From Winogradskyella sp. MH6 (GTDB lineage: Bacteria; Bacteroidota; Bacteroidia; Flavobacteriales; Flavobacteriaceae): DNA of 64,000 nucleotides. Below, in pieces: positions 8,578-15,933 of this stretch. The translations under genes and the position numbers were made by a program. How positions within the stretch are numbered: position 1 is the stretch's first letter; every line of letters begins with the position of its first letter. The stretch covers positions 1,860,001 to 1,924,000 of the forward strand of contig NZ_CP094494.1 of the NCBI RefSeq assembly GCF_022810765.1, written 5' to 3'. The notes beneath the pieces were generated by a model. The model did not search any database, was not told where the DNA came from, and was given only the letters and a program-made list of their open reading frames with translations.

Positions 8578-10653
8578 ATGAATAAAGACATATTAAAAAA
8601 AGGATTTTCAAATTTATGCACAGCCAAAGCAATGGCAGAATTGTATGAAGAAAACTTCAAACAAGTTTCAAAATACGTTCATGCTACATCAAGAGGTCAT
8701 GAAGCTATTCAGACCGCTATAGGTATGCAATTGTTACCGCAAGATTATGCATTTCCGTATTACAGAGACGATGCGATGTTGTTGGCTTTTGGATTGCAGC
8801 CTTATGATTTAATGTTGCAGTTGTTGGCAAAAAAAGATGATCCTTTTTCTGGAGGAAGAACATACTATTCGCATCCGAGTTTAAAAGATGCTGATAAGCC
8901 TAAAATTCCACACCAATCCTCAGCAACAGGTATGCAAGCTATTCCTGCAACAGGAGTCGCAATGGGTTTGCAATATTTGGAAAAACAGGGACTTCAAAAT
9001 TCAAATGTCATTCTGGAGGATAGTGAAGAATTGCAATTAAACCCAATCACTGTTTGTAGTTTAGGCGATGCATCAGTCACCGAAGGCGAAATTGCGGAAG
9101 CCTTTCAAATGGCAGCTTTAAAGCAAATGCCAATTCTATATTTGGTGCAGGACAACGGTTGGGATATTTCGGCAAATGAAGCAGAAACCAGAGCGCAAAG
9201 TGCTTTTGAATATGCGCAAGGTTTTCACGGATTAGAAGCCATTTCTATAGACGGAGCTAATTTTATTGAAAGCTACGAAGCTTTAGAAAAAGTTATAAAA
9301 ACAATTCGTGAAGAGCGTCGTCCATTTTTGGTTCATGCCAAAGTACCGTTGTTAAATCACCATACTTCTGGTGTGCGAATGGAATGGTATAGAGATGATT
9401 TGGAAGAAGCAAAATCACGTGACCCTTATCCAGTTATTAAACAACAATTATTGGATAATGGGTTTTCAGAAAAGGAAATTTCAGAAATAGAAAAAGAGGT
9501 TAAAGAAAAAGTGCTATCTGATTTTGAAAAAGCACAAAAAGCAGAAGACCCAAAACCTGAAGATTTATTTACGCACGATTTTGCACCAACTCCAATTACC
9601 GAGGAAAAAGGTGAACGTTCACCAGAAGGTGCTGAAAAAGTGGTGATGGTAGATTGCGCTTTATTTGCTGTTGAAGAATTAATGAAAGAGCATCCAGAAT
9701 GTTTGCTTTACGGTCAAGATGTAGGTGGACGACTTGGAGGTGTTTTTCGTGAGGCAGCGACTTTAGCGCAGAAATTTGGTGATGACAGAGTTTTCAATAC
9801 ACCAATTCAAGAAGCTTTTATTGTAGGTTCAACCGTTGGGATGAGTGCAGTAGGACTTAAGCCAATTGTTGAGGTTCAGTTTGCCGATTACATCTGGCCA
9901 GGACTCAATCAATTATTTACCGAAGTAAGCCGTAGTTGTTATTTAAGTAACGGAAAATGGGCTGTAAGTATGATTTTGCGTGTGCCAATTGGTGCTTATG
10001 GTAGTGGTGGACCTTACCATTCGTCTTCAGTAGAAAGTGTGGTGACCAATATTCGAGGTATAAAAATAGCTTATCCAAGTAATGGAGCAGATTTAAAAGG
10101 CTTAATGAAAGCAGCGTATCACGATCCAAATCCAGTAGTAATTTTAGAACACAAAGGCTTGTATTGGTCTAAGGTTCCGGGAACGCAAGGCGCAACTTCT
10201 GTAGAACCTGCCGAAGATTACGTATTACCTTTTGGAAAAGCTTGGTTGTTACAGGAAATCTGGAAGCAAGACGATGTAGAAACGTGTACCATTGTAACTT
10301 ATGGAATGGGTGTGCATTGGGCAATGAATGCTTCAGGAGAATTGGGTTTAAAAGACCAAATAGAAGTTATAGATTTGAGAACACTTTATCCTTTAGATGA
10401 AGCAACCATAATGAAGTCGGTTAAGAAAACAGGTAAATGCTTAGTAGTAACCGAAGAGCCAAGTAATAATAGTTTTGCGAGAGCCTTATCTGGAAAAATT
10501 CAAGAAGAATGCTTTAAATATTTGGATGCACCAGTAATGACAATTGGTAGTGAAAATATGCCTGCGATTCCATTGAATTCCACATTAGAGCAAACCATGA
10601 TTCCTTCTATTGAAAAAGTGAAAGCTAAAATTGAAATGTTATTAGATTATTAA
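8578..10653 (+). CDS. 2-oxoacid dehydrogenase E1, fused alpha-beta, probably branched-chain (2-oxoisovalerate)
   Basis: A single 691-residue chain carrying both E1 subunits, the ThDP-dependent decarboxylase of the complex. The alpha part (about 1-335) has HQSSATGMQAIPATGVAMG and the ThDP/Mg motif GDASVTEGEIAEAFQMAAL ending in QDNGWDIS. The beta part (about 350-691) has YGQDVGGRLGGVFREA, the conserved NTPIQEAFIVGSTVGMS segment and GSGGPYHSS. A charged linker (about 300-350) joins them. Fused E1 chains of this kind are common in Bacteroidetes. A strong terminator follows 3 bp after the stop, closing the cluster. Substrate specificity is inferred from the adjacent ilvE. Confidence 0.9.
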   Translation: MNKDILKKGFSNLCTAKAMAELYEENFKQVSKYVHATSRGHEAIQTAIGMQLLPQDYAFPYYRDDAMLLAFGLQPYDLMLQLLAKKDDPFSGGRTYYSHPSLKDADKPKIPHQSSATGMQAIPATGVAMGLQYLEKQGLQNSNVILEDSEELQLNPITVCSLGDASVTEGEIAEAFQMAALKQMPILYLVQDNGWDISANEAETRAQSAFEYAQGFHGLEAISIDGANFIESYEALEKVIKTIREERRPFLVHAKVPLLNHHTSGVRMEWYRDDLEEAKSRDPYPVIKQQLLDNGFSEKEISEIEKEVKEKVLSDFEKAQKAEDPKPEDLFTHDFAPTPITEEKGERSPEGAEKVVMVDCALFAVEELMKEHPECLLYGQDVGGRLGGVFREAATLAQKFGDDRVFNTPIQEAFIVGSTVGMSAVGLKPIVEVQFADYIWPGLNQLFTEVSRSCYLSNGKWAVSMILRVPIGAYGSGGPYHSSSVESVVTNIRGIKIAYPSNGADLKGLMKAAYHDPNPVVILEHKGLYWSKVPGTQGATSVEPAEDYVLPFGKAWLLQEIWKQDDVETCTIVTYGMGVHWAMNASGELGLKDQIEVIDLRTLYPLDEATIMKSVKKTGKCLVVTEEPSNNSFARALSGKIQEECFKYLDAPVMTIGSENMPAIPLNSTLEQTMIPSIEKVKAKIEMLLDY

Positions 10654-10655
10654 AT

Positions 10656-10687
10656 AAAAAAAGCCTATCATTTTTGATAGGCTTTTT
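10656..10687 (+). terminator. Rho-independent terminator after fused E1
   Basis: AAAAAGCCTATCA, a short T-rich loop, then TGATAGGCTTTTTC: a strong GC-containing stem with A-tract and T-tract arms, directly after the E1 stop. The A-rich side could also stop transcription from the convergent cold-shock gene. Confidence 0.9.
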
Positions 10688-10709
10688 CATAAAAAGATTT
10701 TAAGTATAC

Positions 10710-10901
10710 TTATATAACTTTTACATTAACTGCATTTAATCCTTTTTTTCCTTCTGTTAAATCGAATTCTACATTGTCACCTTCTCTAACCTCATCAACT
10801 AAACCAGAAATGTGTACAAAATGCTCTTTGCTGTTTCCTTCTTCTGTTATGAATCCAAAACCTTTAGAGTCATTAAAAAATTTTACTGTACCAGTACTCA
10901 T
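10710..10901 (-). CDS. Cold-shock domain protein (CspA family)
   Basis: A 63-residue single cold-shock domain, an RNA/ssDNA chaperone of the cytoplasm. RNP1 is KGFGFI (residues 14-19) and RNP2 is HFVHIS (27-32), preceded by TGTVKFFND. The length is normal for CspA-type proteins. It is convergent with the E1 gene and shares its terminator region. A perfect inverted repeat lies 37 bp upstream, in what should be the promoter or 5' UTR (see separate entry). Which csp paralogue this is cannot be told from sequence. Confidence 0.95.
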   Translation of the reverse strand: MSTGTVKFFNDSKGFGFITEEGNSKEHFVHISGLVDEVREGDNVEFDLTEGKKGLNAVNVKVI

Positions 10902-10937
10902 ATTAAAATATATTAAATTAAGTGACGAAGGTAGTCT

Positions 10938-10960
10938 AATTAATTGATTATCAATTAATT
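10938..10960 (-). promoter_or_regulatory. Perfect inverted repeat upstream of the cold-shock gene
   Basis: AATTAATTGA-TTA-TCAATTAATT: a 10-bp perfect stem with a 3-nt loop, located 37-59 bp upstream of the csp ATG. It could be an operator or a cold-responsive 5' UTR hairpin. No TAnnTTTG box was found near it, so the transcription start is unknown. Confidence 0.4.
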
Positions 10961-10989
10961 TTATTGATTTAATTTCGTTTTTAATTTTA

Positions 10990-11010
10990 AAGACCTAAGC
11001 CTTAGGTCTT
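10990..11010 (-). terminator. Hairpin after the SulP gene, probable terminator
   Basis: AAGACCTAAG-C-CTTAGGTCTT, a near-perfect palindrome 14 bp beyond the sulP stop on the minus strand, followed there by TTTAAAATTAA. The U-tract is weak but the position is right. Confidence 0.6.
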
Positions 11011-11023
11011 AGCACTTATCTTT

Positions 11024-12700
11024 TTATAAATCGTATTCCGAAAGCGGTTTAGTAAACTCTTCAGGATTAGCTGCTAAATAATAACGAGGATCATTAATAT
11101 CTTCAACAATCACCTCTTTAAACTTAGGGCTCGCTTTATACATTAAGGCTTTACAGTCTTCGCTAAGATGTTTTAGTTTTAAGCTCTTTCCTGCAGCTTC
11201 ATATTTATTTACCAAATTGAAAATAGCTTCCATAGCAGAATGGTCACTAACGCGAGATTCAACAAAATCTATTTCTACATTTTCTGGGTCATTTTTTACA
11301 TCAAACTTAGAGTTAAAACTCTGAATAGATCCGAAGAATAAAGGTCCCCAAATTTCATAAGTTTTAGTGCCATCTGGTTGTATGCGTTTACGTGCTCTAA
11401 TCATTGTAGCACTTTTCCATGCAAATACTAATGCAGAAATAATTACACCAGCTATAACGGCAACCGCTAAATCTTTCCAGACTGTAATTGCAGAAACTGC
11501 AATTAGCACAATAGCATCAGAAATTGGGATTTTACGAATAATTCTAAAGCTAGACCAAGCAAACGTACCGATAACCACCATAAACATTACACCAACAAGT
11601 GCAGCGATTGGAATTTGCTCAATCAATGGTGCAGCAAATAGAATAAAACCTAATAATGCCATTGCTGCAAATGCACCAGACAATCGACCGCGACCACCAG
11701 AATCTACGTTGATGATGGATTGACCAATCATAGCACAACCACCCATTCCACCGAATAAGCCATTCAACATATTGGCACTTCCTTGAGCAATACACTCGCG
11801 ATTTCCATTTCCTCTGGTTTCAGTGATTTCATCAACAAGGTTTAAGGTCATTAGAGATTCTATTAAACCTACAGCAGCCAATATAAACGCTGTTGAAATA
11901 ATCATATCCCAATGTCCAGCAAGTGTTCCGAATAATCCAAAAATCTGATCTTGAAATGTTGGAAGACCACCTTCTAAACCTTTACCACCACCTTCAGCAA
12001 TAAAAGAGCCAACAGTACTCATTTCAATTCCACCAAAAATAGTAATGCAAGCTACGACGATAATGGCAACTAAAGCAGCTGGAATTTTCTTGGTAAGTTT
12101 AGGAAGTCCGTACATAATTCCCATAGTCAATCCAATAAAGCCCATCATTTTCCAAAAGGCAGCATTTGAGAATAATGCAGAAAACCATTCAGAAGTATTT
12201 CCTAAAAACGAAATATCTTGTGGTACAGCATTAGGGAATAATTTTAATTGTGATAAGAATATGACTATAGCCAAACCATTAACAAAGCCCATCATTACAG
12301 GATGTGGAATAAGTCTTACGAATTTTCCGAGTTTAAAAACACCTGCTAAAATTTGAATACCACCAACTAATAATAGGGTGATAAATAACCATTGAAGCCC
12401 AAGGTTGTCGATAGGTGTATCTAGGTTCAGTCCAACTTCATTTCCTTTTTGAATGAGGTGCACCATAACCACTGCCATTGCACCTGTTGCACCAGAAATC
12501 ATTCCTGGTCTTCCACCGAACAACGCGGTAACAATTCCCATCATAAAAGCACCATATAATCCAACCAATGGATCTACACCAGCAACAAAGGCAAATGCAA
12601 CAGCTTCTGGAACCAATGCCAAAGCAACGGTAAGGCCTGATAAAATATCGTCTTTAGGGTTTTGAGTAAAATTCTTTCTTGTAGTTTGACCTAAAATCAT
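11024..12700 (-). CDS. SulP family anion permease (SLC26-like) with STAS domain
   Basis: A 558-residue inner-membrane anion transporter. The N-terminal motif DILSGLTVALALVPEAVAFAF (about 17-37) is the SulP signature, followed by about 10-12 hydrophobic helices up to residue 415. The cytoplasmic STAS domain (about 440-555) has the core DFVESRVSDHSAMEAI. Family members move sulfate, bicarbonate or other anions; nothing here decides which, as no carbonic anhydrase or sulfate-assimilation gene is adjacent. It stands alone, with a TATCTTTG -7 box 23 bp upstream of the start and a hairpin after the stop. Confidence 0.92.
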   Translation of the reverse strand: MILGQTTRKNFTQNPKDDILSGLTVALALVPEAVAFAFVAGVDPLVGLYGAFMMGIVTALFGGRPGMISGATGAMAVVMVHLIQKGNEVGLNLDTPIDNLGLQWLFITLLLVGGIQILAGVFKLGKFVRLIPHPVMMGFVNGLAIVIFLSQLKLFPNAVPQDISFLGNTSEWFSALFSNAAFWKMMGFIGLTMGIMYGLPKLTKKIPAALVAIIVVACITIFGGIEMSTVGSFIAEGGGKGLEGGLPTFQDQIFGLFGTLAGHWDMIISTAFILAAVGLIESLMTLNLVDEITETRGNGNRECIAQGSANMLNGLFGGMGGCAMIGQSIINVDSGGRGRLSGAFAAMALLGFILFAAPLIEQIPIAALVGVMFMVVIGTFAWSSFRIIRKIPISDAIVLIAVSAITVWKDLAVAVIAGVIISALVFAWKSATMIRARKRIQPDGTKTYEIWGPLFFGSIQSFNSKFDVKNDPENVEIDFVESRVSDHSAMEAIFNLVNKYEAAGKSLKLKHLSEDCKALMYKASPKFKEVIVEDINDPRYYLAANPEEFTKPLSEYDL

Positions 12701-12722
12701 AACATTTTCATTTTGAAGTCGG

Positions 12723-12730
12723 CAAAGATA
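12723..12730 (-). promoter_or_regulatory. -7 promoter box for sulP
   Basis: On the minus strand this reads TATCTTTG, an exact match to the Bacteroidetes TAnnTTTG box, with the sulP ATG beginning 23 bp downstream. No good -33 TTG was seen at 19-20 nt, so it may be a weak or activated promoter. Confidence 0.55.
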
Positions 12731-12768
12731 GAATATTTAAAATAATAGGAGGTTTGGGAATTGTAAAC

Positions 12769-12797
12769 AAAAAAAGCACTGATGACTCAGTGCTTTG
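12769..12797 (-). terminator. Terminator after the DUF4136 lipoprotein gene
   Basis: On the minus strand: AAAGCACTGA-GTCA-TCAGTGCTTTTTTTG, an 8-bp stem followed by a run of seven T. It closes the DUF5522-hutU-DUF4136 operon. Confidence 0.85.
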
Positions 12798-12817
12798 TGT
12801 TATTTGCTTAAATTCTA

Positions 12818-13372
12818 TTATTTAGAAGGTGGAAATTGTTCTAAAGTTTTAGCAACAAATTCTTTGATTCTGGCTTCTTTCTTGTCAACATTATTAGTTA
12901 CCAGATATCCAGTTCCAGAACCTTGCCAGATTAATTCCTTTTTATTGGCATCAATAAAATCTATGAAAAGCATGCCTTCAGTAGACGTAGAAACGTTACT
13001 TCTTCCCCAGCCAGGATTCCAGCCCCAACCCCAACGATTGTAGCCTCCCCAGCCCCAAGCTCCATAGCCCCAAGCGTTGTTGTAAACATCAACACGTTGA
13101 TTGGATTTGGTAAAGATACTTACTAGCATATCTGGATTTTCAGATTTAGTCATACCTTTCGCCATCAATTCGGCTTCAATAGCTCTTAGGATTCTTCTTT
13201 TGTCGATATCACTTATTTCTGCTTTATCAATACCTGGTTTAAAAAACGCAAAGGTTTTGTATTGGTCAAAATTAGCCTCTCTGTCATAGTCGGCTGCAAC
13301 TCTTACAGAGCTACAAGACGATAGAAGAATGGCTAAAACTAAAATCGGAGTAAATTTGAGTAGTTTCTTCAT
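12818..13372 (-). CDS. DUF4136 lipoprotein
   Basis: A 184-residue lipoprotein with signal MKKLLKFTPILVLAILLSSC (lipobox LSSC, Cys20). The mature part matches the DUF4136 pattern: YDREANFDQYKTFAFF near the N-terminus, then IDFIDANKKELIWQGSGTG. A striking Gly/Trp/Asn/Tyr-rich stretch (WGYGAWGWGGYNRWGWGWN, about residues 103-121) lies in the middle. The role of DUF4136 is unknown; members are envelope lipoproteins. It lies 11 bp downstream of hutU on the same strand and ahead of a strong terminator, so it is the last gene of that operon. Confidence 0.9.
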   Translation of the reverse strand: MKKLLKFTPILVLAILLSSCSSVRVAADYDREANFDQYKTFAFFKPGIDKAEISDIDKRRILRAIEAELMAKGMTKSENPDMLVSIFTKSNQRVDVYNNAWGYGAWGWGGYNRWGWGWNPGWGRSNVSTSTEGMLFIDFIDANKKELIWQGSGTGYLVTNNVDKKEARIKEFVAKTLEQFPPSK

Positions 13373-13383
13373 ATCACTTTTTT

Positions 13384-15393
13384 TTAAATGTTTTCTAAAA
13401 GATCATCATCAACAGTGTTTGGTAATGTTACTTTTAAATTTGGTTCAGTTTCCATAGCGCGTTTTATGGCGAAAATAGCCCCTTCATTCCTTGCCCAACT
13501 TCTTCTTGAGATTCCATTATTAACATCCCAAAACAACATTTGTTTGAGACGTGTTGATGCTTCATTAGTACCATCAAGAACCATGCCGAATCCACCGTTA
13601 ATTACTTCGCCCCAGCCAACGCCACCACCATTGTGGATGCTTACCCAAGTCGCTCCTCTAAAACTGTCTCCAATTACATTGTGAATTGCCATATCTGATG
13701 TGAAACGTGAACCATCATAAATATTACTAGTTTCACGATAAGGTGAATCCGTGCCAGAAACATCATGATGATCACGACCTAAAACAACATAACCAATATC
13801 GCCTTTAGCGATAGCGTCGTTAAAAGCTTGAGCAATTTTCATACGACCTTCTGCATCTGCATATAATATTCTGGCTTGTGAGCCAACGACTAATTTGTTT
13901 TCCTGAGCACCTTTAATCCACTGAATATTATCAGCCATTTGCTGCTGAATTTCTTTAGGTGAGTTTTTCATAATCTCTTCTAAAACTTCACATGCAATCT
14001 CATCGGTTTTTGCTAAATCTTCTGGTTTGCCCGAAGCACAAACCCAACGGAATGGTCCAAAACCATAATCAAAACACATTGGTCCCATAATATCTTGTAC
14101 ATAGCTAGGATACTTAAATTCGCGACCAATAGTTGGATTTTCTGCCATGACATCTGCGCCAGCACGAGAAGCTTCAAGTAAGAAGGCGTTTCCGTAATCA
14201 AAGAAATAGGTGCCTTTCTCTGTATGTTTATTTATTGCTTTTGCATGACGACGTAAACTTTCTTGTACTTTGGATTTAAAGAGTTCAGGATTGTTTGCCA
14301 TCATTTCGTTAGAATCTTCAAAAGATTGTCCAACTGGGTAATAACCTCCAGCCCAAGGATTATGTAGTGAGGTTTGGTCGCTTCCTAGATCGATATGAAT
14401 GCTGGCTTCATCAAATTTTTCCCAGACTTCAACAACATTTCCTAGGTAAGCAATAGAAATAGTTTCTTTGTTAGCTTGAGCATTTTTAACTCTTGTAACC
14501 AATTCGTCTAAATCAGAAATTTTTTCATCAATCCAACCTTGGTCTAATCGTATTTGAGTGATTTTAGGATTTACTTCAGCGCAGATGGTTATACAACCAG
14601 CAATGTTTCCTGCTTTTGGTTGTGCACCAGACATGCCTCCCAAACCAGAGGTAACAAAAATGTGTCCTTTAGGTGATTTGTTTATTTTTCTAAAGCCGTT
14701 TAAAACGGTAATCGTTGTGCCGTGAACAATACCTTGAGGCCCAATATACATGTAGCTTCCGGCTGTCATTTGTCCGTATTGGGTAACGCCTAAGGCATTG
14801 AATTTTTCCCAATCGTCTGGTTTAGAATAATTAGGAATCATCATACCGTTGGTAACAACAACTCTCGGAGCTTCTTTGTGCGAAGGAAATAAACCCATAG
14901 GATGGCCAGAATACATCACAAGCGTTTGTTCGTTGTTCATTTCGGCCAAGTATTTCATTGTAAGTCTGTACTGTGCCCAGTTTGAAAATACAGCACCATT
15001 TCCACCGTAAGTAATTAATTCATGTGGATGTTGCGCCACAGCATAATCTAGGTTGTTCTGAATCATCAGCATAATAGCTGCAGCTTGCTTTGATTTTGCA
15101 GGATACTCGTCAATTGGTCTTGCGTACATTTTGTAATCAGGACGCAAGCGGTACATATAGATACGGCCGTATTTGTCTAATTCTTCCTTAAACTCTGGTA
15201 ATAACGTACTGTGGTGTTTCTCATCAAAATAACGCAATGCATTTCTAAGTGCTAACTTTTCTTCTTCGGGAGATAAAATTGCTTTTCGTTTAGGCGCATG
15301 ATTTATATTTGGATCGTATGGTTTTGGTTGAGGTAAAGTGTTAGGGATACCTTCCATAATCTGATCCTTAAATGATAATTTTGTTACTTGCAT
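13384..15393 (-). CDS. hutU: Urocanate hydratase (urocanase), long Bacteroidetes form
   Basis: Converts urocanate to imidazolone propionate with tightly bound NAD+ in histidine breakdown (cytoplasmic). It has 669 residues against about 555 for the Proteobacteria/Firmicutes form. Recognisable segments are QYGQMTAGSYMYIGPQGIVHG, the Gly-rich NAD-binding TSGLGGMSGAQPKAGNIAGC (about 250-270), FRWVCASGKPEDL, GRDHHDVSGTDSPYRET and HNGGGVGWGEVINGG. The canonical GLPARI box is replaced by GSQARILYA. Its ATG overlaps the stop of the upstream DUF5522 gene (TAATG). No other hut genes are in the window. Confidence 0.93.
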   Translation of the reverse strand: MQVTKLSFKDQIMEGIPNTLPQPKPYDPNINHAPKRKAILSPEEEKLALRNALRYFDEKHHSTLLPEFKEELDKYGRIYMYRLRPDYKMYARPIDEYPAKSKQAAAIMLMIQNNLDYAVAQHPHELITYGGNGAVFSNWAQYRLTMKYLAEMNNEQTLVMYSGHPMGLFPSHKEAPRVVVTNGMMIPNYSKPDDWEKFNALGVTQYGQMTAGSYMYIGPQGIVHGTTITVLNGFRKINKSPKGHIFVTSGLGGMSGAQPKAGNIAGCITICAEVNPKITQIRLDQGWIDEKISDLDELVTRVKNAQANKETISIAYLGNVVEVWEKFDEASIHIDLGSDQTSLHNPWAGGYYPVGQSFEDSNEMMANNPELFKSKVQESLRRHAKAINKHTEKGTYFFDYGNAFLLEASRAGADVMAENPTIGREFKYPSYVQDIMGPMCFDYGFGPFRWVCASGKPEDLAKTDEIACEVLEEIMKNSPKEIQQQMADNIQWIKGAQENKLVVGSQARILYADAEGRMKIAQAFNDAIAKGDIGYVVLGRDHHDVSGTDSPYRETSNIYDGSRFTSDMAIHNVIGDSFRGATWVSIHNGGGVGWGEVINGGFGMVLDGTNEASTRLKQMLFWDVNNGISRRSWARNEGAIFAIKRAMETEPNLKVTLPNTVDDDLLENI

Positions 15394-15554
15394 TATTTCT
15401 TTTTTAATTTCTCTTTGTTAAATCCGTATGGGCAATGTCTGCAACCACTTTCACAACAATAGCCGCGCTTTAAGTGATATTGCTCTGTAAAGCAGCGATA
15501 ACCTTCGGGTGTTAAATAGTAATCACCTTCTTCTATTGGGACATATTTTTTCAT
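15393..15554 (-). CDS. Small cysteine-rich DUF5522-type protein, coupled to hutU
   Basis: A 53-residue protein read directly from the sequence. It begins MKKYVPIEEGDYYLTPEGYR and its core is HLKRGYCCESGCRHCPYG (residues 27-44), a conserved Cys cluster (CC-x3-C-x2-C) that matches what I know of DUF5522; the tail is lysine-rich. The cysteines suggest metal or Fe-S binding, but no function is known. The stop (15393-15395 on the minus strand) overlaps the hutU ATG, so the two are translationally coupled. The ATG directly follows AGGAG, and a TATCTTTG -7 box lies 6 bp upstream, implying a near-leaderless transcript. Confidence 0.85.
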   Translation of the reverse strand: MKKYVPIEEGDYYLTPEGYRCFTEQYHLKRGYCCESGCRHCPYGFNKEKLKKK

Positions 15555-15560
15555 CTCCTA

Positions 15561-15568
15561 CAAAGATA
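15561..15568 (-). promoter_or_regulatory. -7 promoter box for the DUF5522-hutU-DUF4136 operon
   Basis: Minus-strand TATCTTTG (TAnnTTTG consensus), ending 6 bp before the DUF5522 ATG. The expected start of transcription falls almost at the ATG. No clear -33 TTG was found. Confidence 0.55.
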
Positions 15569-15603
15569 GTGTAATTTGGATTGATTTTTGATTTGAAAGC
15601 ACT

Positions 15604-15933
15604 GTGATACTAGTTTCAAAATATTTAGTGCCTAGAGGTTATATAGGTTTAACTGTTTTTCCTTTTATGTTTTTAAAACACAAAACATTGAAAGGGAATA
15701 GCGTGTTGATTAATCATGAAAAAATTCATTTGAGACAACAGTTAGAGTTATTGATTATTCCCTTTTTTATGATATATATTCTGGAATATGTTGTTCGATT
15801 ACTAAAATACAGAAACAGGCAATTAGCCTACCGAAACATATCATTTGAACGTGAGGCATGTATAAATGAAAAAGACCTCGATTATTTAAAAAAGAGGCCT
15901 TTTTGGAATTTTGTAAAGTATTTTAAAAAATAA
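15604..15933 (+). CDS. Miniature membrane protein with HExxH motif, unknown function
   Basis: A 109-residue protein starting at GTG; a stop lies five codons upstream and no ATG is available. It has a hydrophobic N-terminal stretch (about 10-25), then NHEKIHLRQQLE with a perfect HExxH (His38, Glu39, His42), a second hydrophobic helix (about 48-65), and FEREACINE (81-89), whose Glu could be the third zinc ligand of a gluzincin. It resembles a stripped-down M48/M56-like metallopeptidase core, but no activity is proven. It converges on the giant T9SS gene with 11 bp of overlap. Its last third also appears as a fragment at 19511-19641. Confidence 0.7.
   Translation: MILVSKYLVPRGYIGLTVFPFMFLKHKTLKGNSVLINHEKIHLRQQLELLIIPFFMIYILEYVVRLLKYRNRQLAYRNISFEREACINEKDLDYLKKRPFWNFVKYFKK

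Noticed and set aside
11367..11723. Plus-strand open frame opposite the SulP gene
   Set aside because: It is a mirror of codon use in the real gene: low-complexity Ala/Ile/Thr-rich, no start context and no family match.
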